From assembly GCF_004006665.1 (NCBI RefSeq), contig NZ_QOCL01000014.1, forward strand, positions 496,001 to 560,000: a stretch of 64,000 nucleotides of DNA. The letters are read 5' to 3'. The number at the start of each line of letters is the position of its first letter. Within the stretch, counting starts at the first letter, position 1. Both the position numbers and the translations under genes were made by a program. Shown piece by piece: positions 52,195 through 61,152 of this stretch. Source of the DNA: Halobacteriovorax sp. HLS (lineage in GTDB: Bacteria; Bdellovibrionota; Bacteriovoracia; Bacteriovoracales; Bacteriovoracaceae). The notes under the pieces were generated by a model. The model made no database searches, was not told the origin of the DNA, and saw nothing but the letters and a program-made list of their open reading frames with translations.

Positions 52195-53088
52195 ATGGAA
52201 GAAAGCGCCCTTGAAATTTCGCATATTCAAAAGAATTTTCCAGGTACAATGGCCTTGGACGATATAAGCTTTACTGTGTCTAAAGGTAGTATTCATGGTT
52301 TCCTTGGTCCAAACGGAGCAGGAAAATCTACTACAATGAAGATCATTACAGGTATTTTGCAACCCTGTTCTGGGGAGCTGACTATTAACTCCGAAAGATC
52401 AATTGGCTTCTTACCTGAAAATCCACCTCTTTATAAGAATATGGATGTAAGGAGCTATTTAGATTTTGTTAAATCTATTTATAAATCAGCAATTAGTGTT
52501 GATTCAGTTTTAGAGAAATGTGGACTGCTTCAAGTGAGTTCACGTTTAATTAGAAATCTATCGAAGGGATATCAGCAAAGAGTCGGTATTGCTCAGGCCT
52601 TAGTTGTTGATCCTGAAATCATTATTTTAGATGAGCCTACTGTTGGGCTTGATCCCCATGCGATTAAGGAAATTCGAGAATTGATCCTCTCTCTTAAGAA
52701 TGATCATACAATTCTCTTTTCTACTCATCAACTTTATGAAGCGAGTAATCTCTGTGATGAGGTGACAATTATTCATAAGGGAAGAATCCTTAAAACTGGA
52801 AAAATTGAAGATGTGAAAAAAGACCTTGTAACAGGACAGGTTATTAAAGTCGAACTAGATTCGGTCTTAACAGATGAAGACCATAAAGAGCTTATGTCTT
52901 CATTTGAAATTTCCTCCATCGAGTATAGCGGTGCTTTTGTAATTATTTACACAAAGAATGATGAAGATATTAGAGGAAAGCTTAATAAATTTTTAATGGA
53001 CAAGAATTATAATGTGAATTCTTTATCAAATGTCGAAATAGATTTAGAACAAATTTTTGAAAGAGTTACAGGATCAACAGATGCTTAG
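52195..53088 (+). CDS. ABC transporter ATPase (GldA-like)
   Basis: 297 aa from ATG 52195 (AGGTGAT 5 bases upstream; an earlier frame start has no such site). Walker A GPNGAGKS (38-45), signature NLSKGYQQRVG near 122-132, Walker B IIILDEPTVGLDP near 142-154, switch His in FSTHQ. A C-terminal 80-residue domain follows as in GldA/NatA-type exporters. First gene of a five-gene operon; its stop overlaps the permease start. Confidence 0.93.
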   Translation: MEESALEISHIQKNFPGTMALDDISFTVSKGSIHGFLGPNGAGKSTTMKIITGILQPCSGELTINSERSIGFLPENPPLYKNMDVRSYLDFVKSIYKSAISVDSVLEKCGLLQVSSRLIRNLSKGYQQRVGIAQALVVDPEIIILDEPTVGLDPHAIKEIRELILSLKNDHTILFSTHQLYEASNLCDEVTIIHKGRILKTGKIEDVKKDLVTGQVIKVELDSVLTDEDHKELMSSFEISSIEYSGAFVIIYTKNDEDIRGKLNKFLMDKNYNVNSLSNVEIDLEQIFERVTGSTDA

Positions 53089-53806
53089 TATTTTTAAAAG
53101 AGAGTTCAAAGAGTCTCTATCATCTCCATTGTTTTATATTTTATGCGCAATCTTTAGCGCAATCGTAGGATGGATTTTTTATAATTATATACTTGCTTCT
53201 AAAGAACATACGGGAGCTTCTCTAACTCAAAATGTATTAATTCCTTTATTTAATATTATTAGTTTCTTGTTTATGATTTTAACTCCAATGTTAACCATGA
53301 ATACTTTTTGTGAGGAAAATAAGTCTGGAACTCTTGATTTGCTGTTAAGGTCTAAAGTCTCTATATGGAAAATAATTATAGGAAAATTTCTTTCTAATCT
53401 AACGATGATTTCAATTATGTTGGGACTTTCTTTTATTTGCCCAATAGTATTGATGTTCTCCGGCTATAGTGACTGGGGAGTCGTTTTTAGTGCCTACTTA
53501 GGACTATTGTTAAATATTAGCTGCTTTGTTGTTGTAGGAATGTTTGCTTCTTCTTTGAGTGAAAATCAAATAGTATCGGCGTTCATTAGTTTTGCTATAC
53601 TCATATCGATCCTTCTATTAAATCTCTCTGCTAATTCAACGAATAACTTTATTGTGGGGCAAATCTTTAGCTATATGAATAATTCTTTTCATTTCTCTTT
53701 TATGGTTAAGGGAGATTTAAGAAGCTATAGTTTTGTTTATTTCTTTTCTTTCATTGGCCTCTTTATGCTCTTTATTAATAAGTCTCTTGACTCAAGGAGA
53801 TGGTAA
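53081..53806 (+). CDS. ABC transporter permease (GldF-like)
   Basis: 241 aa from ATG 53081 (AGGA about 6 bases upstream), six predicted membrane helices. The ABC-2 family signature appears in TPMLTMNTFCEENKSGTLDLLL, characteristic of GldF/NosY-type permeases. It overlaps the ATPase gene by 8 bases and the next gene by 1. Confidence 0.88.
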   Translation: MLSIFKREFKESLSSPLFYILCAIFSAIVGWIFYNYILASKEHTGASLTQNVLIPLFNIISFLFMILTPMLTMNTFCEENKSGTLDLLLRSKVSIWKIIIGKFLSNLTMISIMLGLSFICPIVLMFSGYSDWGVVFSAYLGLLLNISCFVVVGMFASSLSENQIVSAFISFAILISILLLNLSANSTNNFIVGQIFSYMNNSFHFSFMVKGDLRSYSFVYFFSFIGLFMLFINKSLDSRRW

Positions 53807-55314
53807 TGAAGGGAAAGTTATTTAATGTACTTGTTGGCTGTAATATTGTTTTGTATCTAACTTCATTGGCCTTGTGGATATCAATTGACGACGAAGTCTT
53901 TCTTAATAGTGTTGTCTCGCTTATAACGTGTTCGCTCACATTAATTCTCGTGATCATCAAGAGAAATCGATTCTCGGCCTATTACAAGAGTGCACAGTTT
54001 CAAAAACTGAGTTCATCTTTATTAACTTGCTTCTTAGTTTTCTATATTCTTGGGCTAATAAACTATTTATTTTTTAAGAATCCTCTGCAAGTTGATCTTT
54101 CTCAGAAGAAGTTTAACTCTCTTAGGCAGCAGACTGTAAAAGTTTTAGATTCACTTGAAGGGAAAATAGAAGTTGATGTATTTGCAAAGAAAAGTGATCA
54201 CGCTAATATCAGCGCTCTATTTAAACTCTATTCTGTTCACAAGAGTGACATCTCAGTTAGGTACATAGATATAGATACTAGACCAGACCTTGTTGCTGAG
54301 TCGAAAATTACTCAAGTTCCAACTATTATTGTAACAAAAGGTGATCGCACTGCTAGATTCACGAGAGTCAGAGAATTAGAGCTAACGAATGCTCTTTATC
54401 GTGTAGGATCGGCCAAAGAAAGTATTCTTTGTGTTGATAGTTCTCACTCAAAATTCAGTTGGTACTCTGACGATAATATTCATCATAGTGCCCTAAAAAG
54501 ACTTTTAGATAAAGAAGGTTATAGGATTGAAGATTATAAATTAGTTTCTTCAGATCCTTTGGGGATTTGTGATGCACTTGTTCTTTGGGGCGTTGAGGTT
54601 GATTTAGAACAAAGAGAGATTGAAGCGATTAAGAAATATCGTAAATCTGGTGGAGCCTTACTAGTTGCAATTAATCCTCAGTTTAATGGGGATAGCATTC
54701 CAAACTTTAGAAAGTATTTGAAAGAAGTTGGAATAAAGGTTCATAATTTATTGGCCATCTCTCCGAAGTCTAATGTTCAAGGGTCAAAAGGAACTGTTCC
54801 GATAGCGGAGGACTTTGACCTAAGACATCCTATTTTTGAAGGTTTCACTGGTTATGCTTTCTTTCCTCTGGCAACAGTTTTAGAGTTTGATAAAACGAAA
54901 ATTGATAAAGGTAGAACTTTAATTAGATCGACTCCTTTAAGTTGGGGAGAGTCTAATTTTCTAGAATTAGATAAGAAGAAATTTGATAAATCTAAAGATA
55001 TTCCAGGCCCATTAAACTTTGCTCTAGCACATGAGTTTGATGATAGTTCTAGAATTGTTGTTTTCTCAAATAGCTCATTTGTATCGAATAACTTTACTAA
55101 ATACGGAGTGCATTTCTCTATTGTTGTAAATTCAATTTCTTGGCTAACAAGGAATAATCAATTAATAAGCTTTGATAGAACAACAATTAAAGATGAGCCT
55201 ATATTTATTAGTGCACCTCAATTAGGAATTATATTCTTTTTTAGTGTTATTATTATTCCTGTTATTCTAATTATACTATCCATCATTATTTATAGAAGAA
55301 GAGGTCGGCTGTAA
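53806..55314 (+). CDS. GldG-like ABC auxiliary protein
   Basis: 502 aa from ATG 53806; an ATG 6 bases earlier touches the AAGGAG ribosome site. Three N-terminal membrane helices (about 8-27, 36-48 and 66-86), then a large periplasmic region of the ABC_transp_aux type: VDLSQKKFNSLRQQTVKVL, YIDIDTRP, ILCVDSSHSKFSW and DALVLWG, and one C-terminal helix (about 473-494). GldG usually has one or two N-terminal helices. It probably forms the transporter with the GldF-like permease. Confidence 0.85.
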   Translation: MKGKLFNVLVGCNIVLYLTSLALWISIDDEVFLNSVVSLITCSLTLILVIIKRNRFSAYYKSAQFQKLSSSLLTCFLVFYILGLINYLFFKNPLQVDLSQKKFNSLRQQTVKVLDSLEGKIEVDVFAKKSDHANISALFKLYSVHKSDISVRYIDIDTRPDLVAESKITQVPTIIVTKGDRTARFTRVRELELTNALYRVGSAKESILCVDSSHSKFSWYSDDNIHHSALKRLLDKEGYRIEDYKLVSSDPLGICDALVLWGVEVDLEQREIEAIKKYRKSGGALLVAINPQFNGDSIPNFRKYLKEVGIKVHNLLAISPKSNVQGSKGTVPIAEDFDLRHPIFEGFTGYAFFPLATVLEFDKTKIDKGRTLIRSTPLSWGESNFLELDKKKFDKSKDIPGPLNFALAHEFDDSSRIVVFSNSSFVSNNFTKYGVHFSIVVNSISWLTRNNQLISFDRTTIKDEPIFISAPQLGIIFFFSVIIIPVILIILSIIIYRRRGRL

Positions 55315-56597
55315 TGAAGAATCTCTACCTTTTTATCGGACTAATAGCTCTGCTTTCTGTTGTTTATTTTACTCAGGAGAAGAAGCATGTAGAAAAGAAG
55401 GAAAAAGATGACATTGTCTCTAGGTTAGTTGTAAGAAAAGAGTTTGGCCGTCTAGAAGAGATTCAAACGCCTTATAATCATCTTGTAAGAAGAGGTGAAG
55501 ATATTGTTTATTTTTCAAGTGATTTTAAAGTTAGCCAAGAAAAAATAAATGAATTTCTTAAACGTATTGCTAATATACGATCTAAGAAAAAACTTAGTGC
55601 AGAGGATATAAAGAATCCAAAGGACTTCTTTCCTGAACAATTTCCAAAGATAAGTTTCCAAATGGAGAAGTGTCGAATCGAGTTTAGGCTAGGTAAGAAG
55701 TTAGATTTTTCACAAGACTTCTATGTTGAAGTTAAAACAGATGGTGTCTCTGAATACTCAATAGCTCATGATATAACTCCGTATGAAGGAGTTATCTATA
55801 ATCAAGAAGAGTCACATCGATCAGATCATAAATACCAAAGAGTAAAGTCTCTGTTCTTCTTGCCAACAGGATTCTTTATGGACTTAAAAGTCTTTAGCGA
55901 AGATTTTGATAATAGTTCAGTTAAAATAACAAATATAAGAAATAAGAGCTTTTCAATTGATTTTAAAACTAAGATGACAGAGCCAGCACCTATTGCTGGT
56001 ATTAAAGTATCTTCTAATATTCTCGATTATTTAAAGCGTAAGTATGAAAGTTTTGAAGCAGAGATGTATATTAAAGATTATGATAAATCAAAGCTTGGAA
56101 GAAAAGTTGGATCTCTCGAGACAAGTTCTGCAGTATTTAATATTTTCGAGTCCTATAATAATGATCATAGGTACTACTTGAAAGCACCAAATTATCCAGG
56201 GATTTTTCTCATAAAAAGTGGAGAGCAGAGGCTTTTCTTATATAATGTTCAAAATCTTTGGGATCTTAAACCATTTGAAGTTATAAATGGTGAACTTGAA
56301 ATAAAGTTTGATAATAATGAATCGATGAAGATTGGTTCTCACCAGTTTGGTTTAAAGGCCATGAATACTTTGAAGATGATGCAAAGTCCGGCCAAATATA
56401 TTTTAGATGAATTTAAAGACTCTGATTTTCCTCATCCAAAATTACAAATTGCCTTTCAAGCAAGAAATATTGAATTTCATTTTACTGAAAGAGAAATTAT
56501 TTTAGTCGATAGACGCTCTCGAATTTCATATCATTATGAACGAGTTGATAAAGACTTAATCAGTATTGATCCGGATGATTATAGGGTAGAGCAATGA
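55314..56597 (+). CDS. DUF4340-like membrane-anchored protein
   Basis: 427 aa. One N-terminal membrane anchor (about 4-20) and a long periplasmic beta/alpha region. DUF4340 proteins commonly follow GldG-like genes, and the strand pattern and position fit. Start overlaps the previous stop (TAATG); the stop overlaps the next start by 4 bases. Function of the family is not known; the domain call rests on context more than sequence. Confidence 0.68.
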   Translation: MKNLYLFIGLIALLSVVYFTQEKKHVEKKEKDDIVSRLVVRKEFGRLEEIQTPYNHLVRRGEDIVYFSSDFKVSQEKINEFLKRIANIRSKKKLSAEDIKNPKDFFPEQFPKISFQMEKCRIEFRLGKKLDFSQDFYVEVKTDGVSEYSIAHDITPYEGVIYNQEESHRSDHKYQRVKSLFFLPTGFFMDLKVFSEDFDNSSVKITNIRNKSFSIDFKTKMTEPAPIAGIKVSSNILDYLKRKYESFEAEMYIKDYDKSKLGRKVGSLETSSAVFNIFESYNNDHRYYLKAPNYPGIFLIKSGEQRLFLYNVQNLWDLKPFEVINGELEIKFDNNESMKIGSHQFGLKAMNTLKMMQSPAKYILDEFKDSDFPHPKLQIAFQARNIEFHFTEREIILVDRRSRISYHYERVDKDLISIDPDDYRVEQ

Positions 56598-57292
56598 TAA
56601 CAATTATTAATGATTACATAGTCGCTTTTTTACACCCATTTAAAACTCATGAAGCTTTGAGGCATAATCGCCATAAGGCCTTAGTAAACTTGAGATCTTC
56701 TGGACTTACCATTGCTGATCAGTCGCATGTGGAGCATCAAGAGCATTTAAAAAATGAAGGATTAAGCTTTGTTGAAGTCTTAAGCGTATCTTGGATCATG
56801 GCGATCATTAATGGAATTTACTCTGTAGGTCTTATTTATCTAGGATTTTTAACGACAGAGAGCATGAGTGATAGTGACGCTTTTTCTTTTTTAATCAATG
56901 ATGAAATATCAGTTGAAGGTCAGAAGGTACTTATTTCGTGGTCAATTATTCAAGCAATTTTCTTTCCGGTGACTCTTTGGTTCTATTCAAAAGTTTGGAT
57001 GGTTGTTGTAAAGTTCTTTGGATCATTATTTAATTTTGAAGGTGACCTAGAGAGTGTTTCAGCGCAAGTTGTAAATCACTCTATTGTGACCAATGTTTTC
57101 TTGATCGTTCCAATTTTTGGAGAAATGATTCGTCACTTCAGTTCAATTATTTATCTCTTTGCAGGACTCAAGAATAATATGGGCCTTACTACTCTACAAA
57201 GTTTGATCGTAGTTTGTTCACCACTATTTATTTTTGTTCTCTTAATTGTTCTAGTAGTGGTCTATTTTTCAACTCTTTTTGCAATGCTTTAA
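56594..57292 (+). CDS. Yip1-like multi-pass membrane protein
   Basis: 232 aa with about five predicted membrane helices (about 65-83, 115-132, 156-175, 184-197 and 203-228). Layout (cytoplasmic His/Arg-rich N terminus, then five helices) resembles bacterial YIP1-family proteins. It is the last gene of the Gld-like operon. Role unknown; perhaps assembly or regulation of the transporter. Confidence 0.62.
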   Translation: MITIINDYIVAFLHPFKTHEALRHNRHKALVNLRSSGLTIADQSHVEHQEHLKNEGLSFVEVLSVSWIMAIINGIYSVGLIYLGFLTTESMSDSDAFSFLINDEISVEGQKVLISWSIIQAIFFPVTLWFYSKVWMVVVKFFGSLFNFEGDLESVSAQVVNHSIVTNVFLIVPIFGEMIRHFSSIIYLFAGLKNNMGLTTLQSLIVVCSPLFIFVLLIVLVVVYFSTLFAML

Positions 57293-57307
57293 AATAGATC
57301 CTATTTT
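57291..57307 (+). terminator. Weak hairpin at end of Gld-like operon
   Basis: AAAATAG-ATC-CTATTTT overlaps the stop codon; it is AT-rich and lacks a T tract beyond the stem. Confidence 0.35.
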
Positions 57308-57401
57308 GACAAGTTGCCAAAGTCAGACGGTGTTAGAAAATACTTTTCCACTATCTATTGGAATTCATTAAAATAGAAAAAGAACACATATTTGAGTTCA
57401 T

Positions 57402-57425
57402 TTACAGAGCGAAAATTCTCTGTAA
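57402..57425 (+). repeat. Inverted repeat in tk leader
   Basis: TTACAGAG (57402-57409) and CTCTGTAA (57418-57425) form a perfect eight-base stem with an eight-base loop, flanked by two copies of TTCATTTACA. It lies 51 bases before the tk start and could be an operator or a leader hairpin. Confidence 0.6.
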
Positions 57426-57475
57426 GAATTCATTTACACACACAGATATGCATTACATTTAAAAAGGAGAGAGAC

Positions 57476-58117
57476 GTGTCGCCTTACGCAGCAAGCTTCA
57501 TGACAGGAAGTGTTGAAGTCGTTTGTGGCCCTATGTTTTCTGGTAAGACTGAAGAGTTAATCAGAAGAGTTAGAAGAGCGCAAATTGCAAAAATCAAGAT
57601 TCAAATCTTTAAACCAGCTATAGATGATAGATATCACGAAAGTGATGTTGTGAGTCATTCTTCGCAATCAGTAAAGGCACAGCCGGTTTCTTGCGCTATT
57701 GATATTTTAAAAAATCTCTATGACTCTACGAGAATTGTAGCTATTGATGAAGTTCAATTCTTTGATGAAACCATCATTAAAGTTGTTAATAAGCTCTCAA
57801 GAAGAGGTATTAGAGTTATTCTTGCTGGATTAGACCAGGACTACAAGGGTGAGCCCTTTGGACCTATGCCACATCTTATGGCAGTAGCTGATGAAGTAAC
57901 TAAGGTTAAGGCCGTGTGTACTTCTTGCGGTGCTCCGGCTTCTAAAACGCATAGAAAGTCTGCTTCTAACTCAGATCAAGTTCTTGTTGGAGAGGCCGAT
58001 CTTTATGAAGCTAGATGTACAACACATTGGGATTATCAGCCAGAAGATGAAGATCTACTCGCTTTTTCAATCAATGTTCAATCTTCAAGCGATACTGCTC
58101 TAGAAAATCAAATATAA
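57476..58117 (+). CDS. tdk: Thymidine kinase, type II
   Basis: 213 aa from GTG 57476, chosen because AAGGAGAG lies about 6 bases upstream; the frame is open further up but without a site. Walker A GPMFSGKT (18-25), DEVQFF near 88-93 (catalytic Glu), the lasso-region [13 protein letters not shown], and zinc ligands CTSC near 145-148 and CTTH near 181-184. It phosphorylates thymidine for dTMP salvage. Length is typical. ATG 57500 is an alternative start. Confidence 0.94.
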   Translation: MSPYAASFMTGSVEVVCGPMFSGKTEELIRRVRRAQIAKIKIQIFKPAIDDRYHESDVVSHSSQSVKAQPVSCAIDILKNLYDSTRIVAIDEVQFFDETIIKVVNKLSRRGIRVILAGLDQDYKGEPFGPMPHLMAVADEVTKVKAVCTSCGAPASKTHRKSASNSDQVLVGEADLYEARCTTHWDYQPEDEDLLAFSINVQSSSDTALENQI

Positions 58118-58124
58118 TTTTATG

Positions 58125-58153
58125 AAGGAGACTCTGGTCTCCTTTTCTTTTTT
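58125..58153 (+). terminator. Terminator of tdk
   Basis: Eight-base perfect stem (58125-58132 with 58137-58144), four-base loop, then TTCTTTTTTTT. Confidence 0.9.
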
Positions 58154-58162
58154 TGTTATAAT
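58154..58162 (+). promoter_or_regulatory. Extended -10 promoter of hpt
   Basis: TGT-TATAAT is a perfect extended -10 ending 30 bases before ATG 58193; the -35 region overlaps the tdk terminator. Confidence 0.55.
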
Positions 58163-58192
58163 CATTGGGTATTAACTAAACCCGAGGTTTAT

Positions 58193-58711
58193 ATGTCTTA
58201 TCCTGTTCTATTTTCTAAAGAAGTTATTCAAAAGAGAGTTAAAGAGTTAGGTGAACAAATTTCAAAAGATTTTCATGGAGAAGAGCTTGTTGTTATTGGA
58301 GTTCTAAAGGGCTCATTTATTTATTGTGCCGATCTCATTCGAGAATTAAACCTTCCGGTTCATTTGGAATTTATGTCAGTTTCATCCTATGAAGGAACTG
58401 AATCAACTGGAAACCTTAGAGTTAATCTCGACATTAATGTTGATGTTGCAGGAAAGAACGTCCTTCTGGTTGAAGATATTGTTGATACTGGACTAACGAT
58501 CTCATCATTAGTTGAGAGTTTTAAAAAGAAAAATCCGAAAACTTTAAAAGTAAGTTCTCTACTATATAAGCCTGCAAGACTTGAGCATAAAGTAGAAATT
58601 GACTACCTTGCCTTTGAAATAGAAGATCACTTTGTTATTGGATACGGACTAGATTTCAATGGCCGCTTTAGAGAGTTACCATATGTAGGAATATATAATG
58701 GCGAAGTATAG
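58193..58711 (+). CDS. hpt: Hypoxanthine phosphoribosyltransferase
   Basis: 172 aa purine-salvage enzyme. PRPP-binding motif VLLVEDIVDTGLT near 91-103, flexible-loop SVSSYEGT near 63-70, and the C-terminal FVIGYGLDFNGRFRELPY, all diagnostic of HPRT. It converts hypoxanthine or guanine to IMP or GMP. It overlaps the next gene by 14 bases. Confidence 0.95.
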   Translation: MSYPVLFSKEVIQKRVKELGEQISKDFHGEELVVIGVLKGSFIYCADLIRELNLPVHLEFMSVSSYEGTESTGNLRVNLDINVDVAGKNVLLVEDIVDTGLTISSLVESFKKKNPKTLKVSSLLYKPARLEHKVEIDYLAFEIEDHFVIGYGLDFNGRFRELPYVGIYNGEV

Positions 58712-59705
58712 TGGATCAGTAAGAGTAGACTTGTTAGGTGGAACTATTGATTTAGAGCCAATTAACTTAATTATTCCAAATACTGTAACTCTAAATCTTG
58801 CGACAAGTTTAAAGGCCGAAGTTACAATTGAAGAATTTGAAAAAGGAAAAGTTCAGATTCATTCTCTAGATTATGACACTTCAGTGGTTTTCGATAGCAG
58901 TGACTTTACTGTTGAAAATTTATTAGGAGATCACTTCTCTCATTTTTCTTTTGTGTGTCAGATTTTAAATCACTTTGAACTAACCAGTGGAATTACACTT
59001 CACTTAAAGTCTGGCTCTCCAGCAGGAGCTGGTCTTGGTGGTTCCTCTTCTATGGGAGTGACACTTTACTGCGCTATTTGTAATTTTCTAAAAATACCAA
59101 TTGATAGAAATGAAGCTATTAAAGTTGTTAGATCAATTGAGGGTAGAATCTTAGATTCAGGGCCAGCAGGTTATCAAGATTATTATCCTGCTGTTTATGG
59201 AGGAGTTTTAGCCCTCATTCCAAAGTTAGATAAGATTGAAGTAGAGCAACTCTATAGTGATGAGCTTAAAGAATACTTAGAAAATCACATCTCACTTGTT
59301 TATTCCAAGCAGTCTAGACTTTCAGGAATAAATAACTGGGAAGTTTACAAAGGCTTCTTTGATAAAGATATCAATATTAGAAAGGGCTTAATGCAAATAG
59401 CAGACCTAAGTGAAAAGGCCTATGAAGCTATAAAAAATAAAGACTTTAGCTCGCTAGGCGAGTTTATTTCTAAAGAAGGATCCACTCGTAAAGAACTTTT
59501 TCCTGGAATAGTTTCTGAAAAAATGGATATGGTGTATAATAAAGTTGTACAAGCGGTTCCTAGTGCAGGTTTAAAAGTCTGCGGTGCCGGTGGTGGAGGT
59601 TGTTTTTTAATTGTACATCCATCAGAGCAAAGAGAGCTTGTAGAGAGTATAGTCACCAGTAATGACATGGATATTCTCCCATTTTCGATAGATAAACCTC
59701 TTTAA
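58698..59705 (+). CDS. GHMP-family sugar kinase
   Basis: 335 aa. GHMP motif 1 region VDLLGGTID near 10-18, motif 2 SPAGAGLGGSSSMG (107-120) and motif 3 KVCGAGGGGCFL near 296-307. Best resembles D-glycero-D-manno-heptose 7-phosphate kinase HddA or fucokinase types (GPAGYQDYYPAVYGG). No heptose or LPS genes are near. It overlaps hpt by 14 bases, an unusual pairing. The sugar substrate is not decided. Confidence 0.85.
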   Translation: MAKYSGSVRVDLLGGTIDLEPINLIIPNTVTLNLATSLKAEVTIEEFEKGKVQIHSLDYDTSVVFDSSDFTVENLLGDHFSHFSFVCQILNHFELTSGITLHLKSGSPAGAGLGGSSSMGVTLYCAICNFLKIPIDRNEAIKVVRSIEGRILDSGPAGYQDYYPAVYGGVLALIPKLDKIEVEQLYSDELKEYLENHISLVYSKQSRLSGINNWEVYKGFFDKDINIRKGLMQIADLSEKAYEAIKNKDFSSLGEFISKEGSTRKELFPGIVSEKMDMVYNKVVQAVPSAGLKVCGAGGGGCFLIVHPSEQRELVESIVTSNDMDILPFSIDKPL

Positions 59706-59713
59706 AGAGAGCA

Positions 59714-60670
59714 GTGGTGGTTCAGTCTAAAAATATTGCGGGTATGAGTATGAAAGGTGGAAGAAAGGATAATTTCTTCTTCTGCCTCATCGAATACTAC
59801 GAATCTTCTCAAAGATGGTTTCTGAGATCACTTTTACAAGTTAAAGATGAAGAAGGTCTAGAGGGCGATGATGCTATTAGGTCTTGGATAGAGGACTATA
59901 GCGTCAAGCAACTTGTTGTAGACTTCCCTCTGACTTGGCCGGCCTGTCATAGTTGCCAATTAGATTGCCCTGGATCGGATAAATGTCCGGTTGAATCGGT
60001 TACTAGTGTGAAGCAAAGAATTGAAGCAATTCTAGAAGAAGATAAAGAAATTCATGCGAATCACCCTAAGGCCTATGAAAGAAATAGAAATAATGATGAT
60101 GAAGTAGATAAGGGAAGAGATTTTTGGGATAAAGAGTCTCACGAGCATCTACTTTCCAGATCATTTAAAAGAAGGTTGAAGAAAGGCTTTCTTCCTTATT
60201 GGAATAGATCTGCAGATTATTGGATTTGGAAATATTACTATGACCAATATTTAGAGCTATTTAACTCTTCCTATGACTCGTTTGGAAATACCTCTTTGAT
60301 GATTCTTTCTAGATTCTCTTACTTAAGAAGACACTTTCCAAAGAATATTGATCTCTATGAAGGAAATGTAAACCTAACACTCATCGAACTTATGAGGTCT
60401 AAGAATTTACTTAAGAGAGATATTTTAAATATGAGTGATATCGAACTTGGAATTGATGCAAGGTTAGATATTATTAAGAAGATAGAGGCCAGGCTAAATA
60501 TCTTTATTTATGACCACGATCTAGAGCTCATTATCAAGAATCCACGGGCCTTTGACTCATTCATACTAGCAGTTACAGGTCAGAGAAACCTTTTGGAGAA
60601 AGTAAGAGATCTTCCTCCATGGACAAATCCTGAAAAAACTAGGATTTTAGTGCCGGACTTTTCACTTTAA
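59714..60670 (+). CDS. DUF429-like protein with Cys cluster
   Basis: 318 aa. An RNase H-type outline is suggested: a first strand NIAGMSMKGG, VVDFPLTWP near 69-77 and AFDSFILAVTG near 283-293, as in DUF429 proteins. The first catalytic Asp is not evident (GMSM). A cysteine group CHSC-x3-C-x5-C near 79-92 could bind a metal. Proposed start GTG 59714; weak ribosome site, so an internal ATG (59744) is possible. It lies 8 bases after the GHMP kinase and overlaps the convergent membrane-protein gene by 32 bases. Confidence 0.58.
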   Translation: MVVQSKNIAGMSMKGGRKDNFFFCLIEYYESSQRWFLRSLLQVKDEEGLEGDDAIRSWIEDYSVKQLVVDFPLTWPACHSCQLDCPGSDKCPVESVTSVKQRIEAILEEDKEIHANHPKAYERNRNNDDEVDKGRDFWDKESHEHLLSRSFKRRLKKGFLPYWNRSADYWIWKYYYDQYLELFNSSYDSFGNTSLMILSRFSYLRRHFPKNIDLYEGNVNLTLIELMRSKNLLKRDILNMSDIELGIDARLDIIKKIEARLNIFIYDHDLELIIKNPRAFDSFILAVTGQRNLLEKVRDLPPWTNPEKTRILVPDFSL

Positions 60671-61130
60671 AAATCTTTAGTCCATTTGCTACAAATAGAA
60701 GAGCGATTCCTGCCGCAGCAAGTGCTAAGTAGATGGTGTCATTGAGTATATTAGGAATTCCCGCTAGTAGTAGACCAACTCCTCCAATCCATGCCTGTAT
60801 TCGAAGGTATTTAAAAGCAAATAATCTATTTTGATAATAGAATAGATAATTTAGTAAATGCACTAGAATGACAGCAATAAGCATTAAGACTAGTGAGCTT
60901 GTCCATATTTGAAAGAATTCGTTAAAGAAGTCTTTAGGGATTAATTGTTCGTCGAAGTTAGGACTATGTTTCATCTGATCTATAGCTTGAACAAAGTATT
61001 TTTCAAATACTGTTTTATCAGCGAAAATAAACCAAATATATTTTGCGATAACGAGATCAGAAAATAACGCACAGGTAATAGCTACGACTTTAAATTTCTT
61101 TTCGGTAAAGTTACTATATATTGTCTTCAT
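60639..61130 (-). CDS. Small four-helix membrane protein
   Basis: 163 aa with hydrophobic helices at about 14-35, 76-95, 111-126 and 131-148. No family recognised. TATAAT on the reverse strand ends six bases before the ATG, with no Shine-Dalgarno site. It overlaps the end of the convergent DUF429-like gene by 32 bases. Confidence 0.62.
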   Translation of the reverse strand: MKTIYSNFTEKKFKVVAITCALFSDLVIAKYIWFIFADKTVFEKYFVQAIDQMKHSPNFDEQLIPKDFFNEFFQIWTSSLVLMLIAVILVHLLNYLFYYQNRLFAFKYLRIQAWIGGVGLLLAGIPNILNDTIYLALAAAGIALLFVANGLKIFKVKSPALKS

Positions 61131-61136
61131 AAGTTA

Positions 61137-61142
61137 ATTATA
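61137..61142 (-). promoter_or_regulatory. Perfect -10 box six bases before start 61130
   Basis: Reverse-strand TATAAT followed by TAACTT and then ATG; a TTGTAG lies 16 bases upstream. Probable leaderless promoter. The two divergent genes are only 22 bases apart. Confidence 0.5.
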
Positions 61143-61152
61143 GGGAAGGATT

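Noticed and set aside
52195-57292. Gliding motility operon
   Set aside because: GldA/F/G-like proteins alone do not show gliding; no other gld or spr genes are present.
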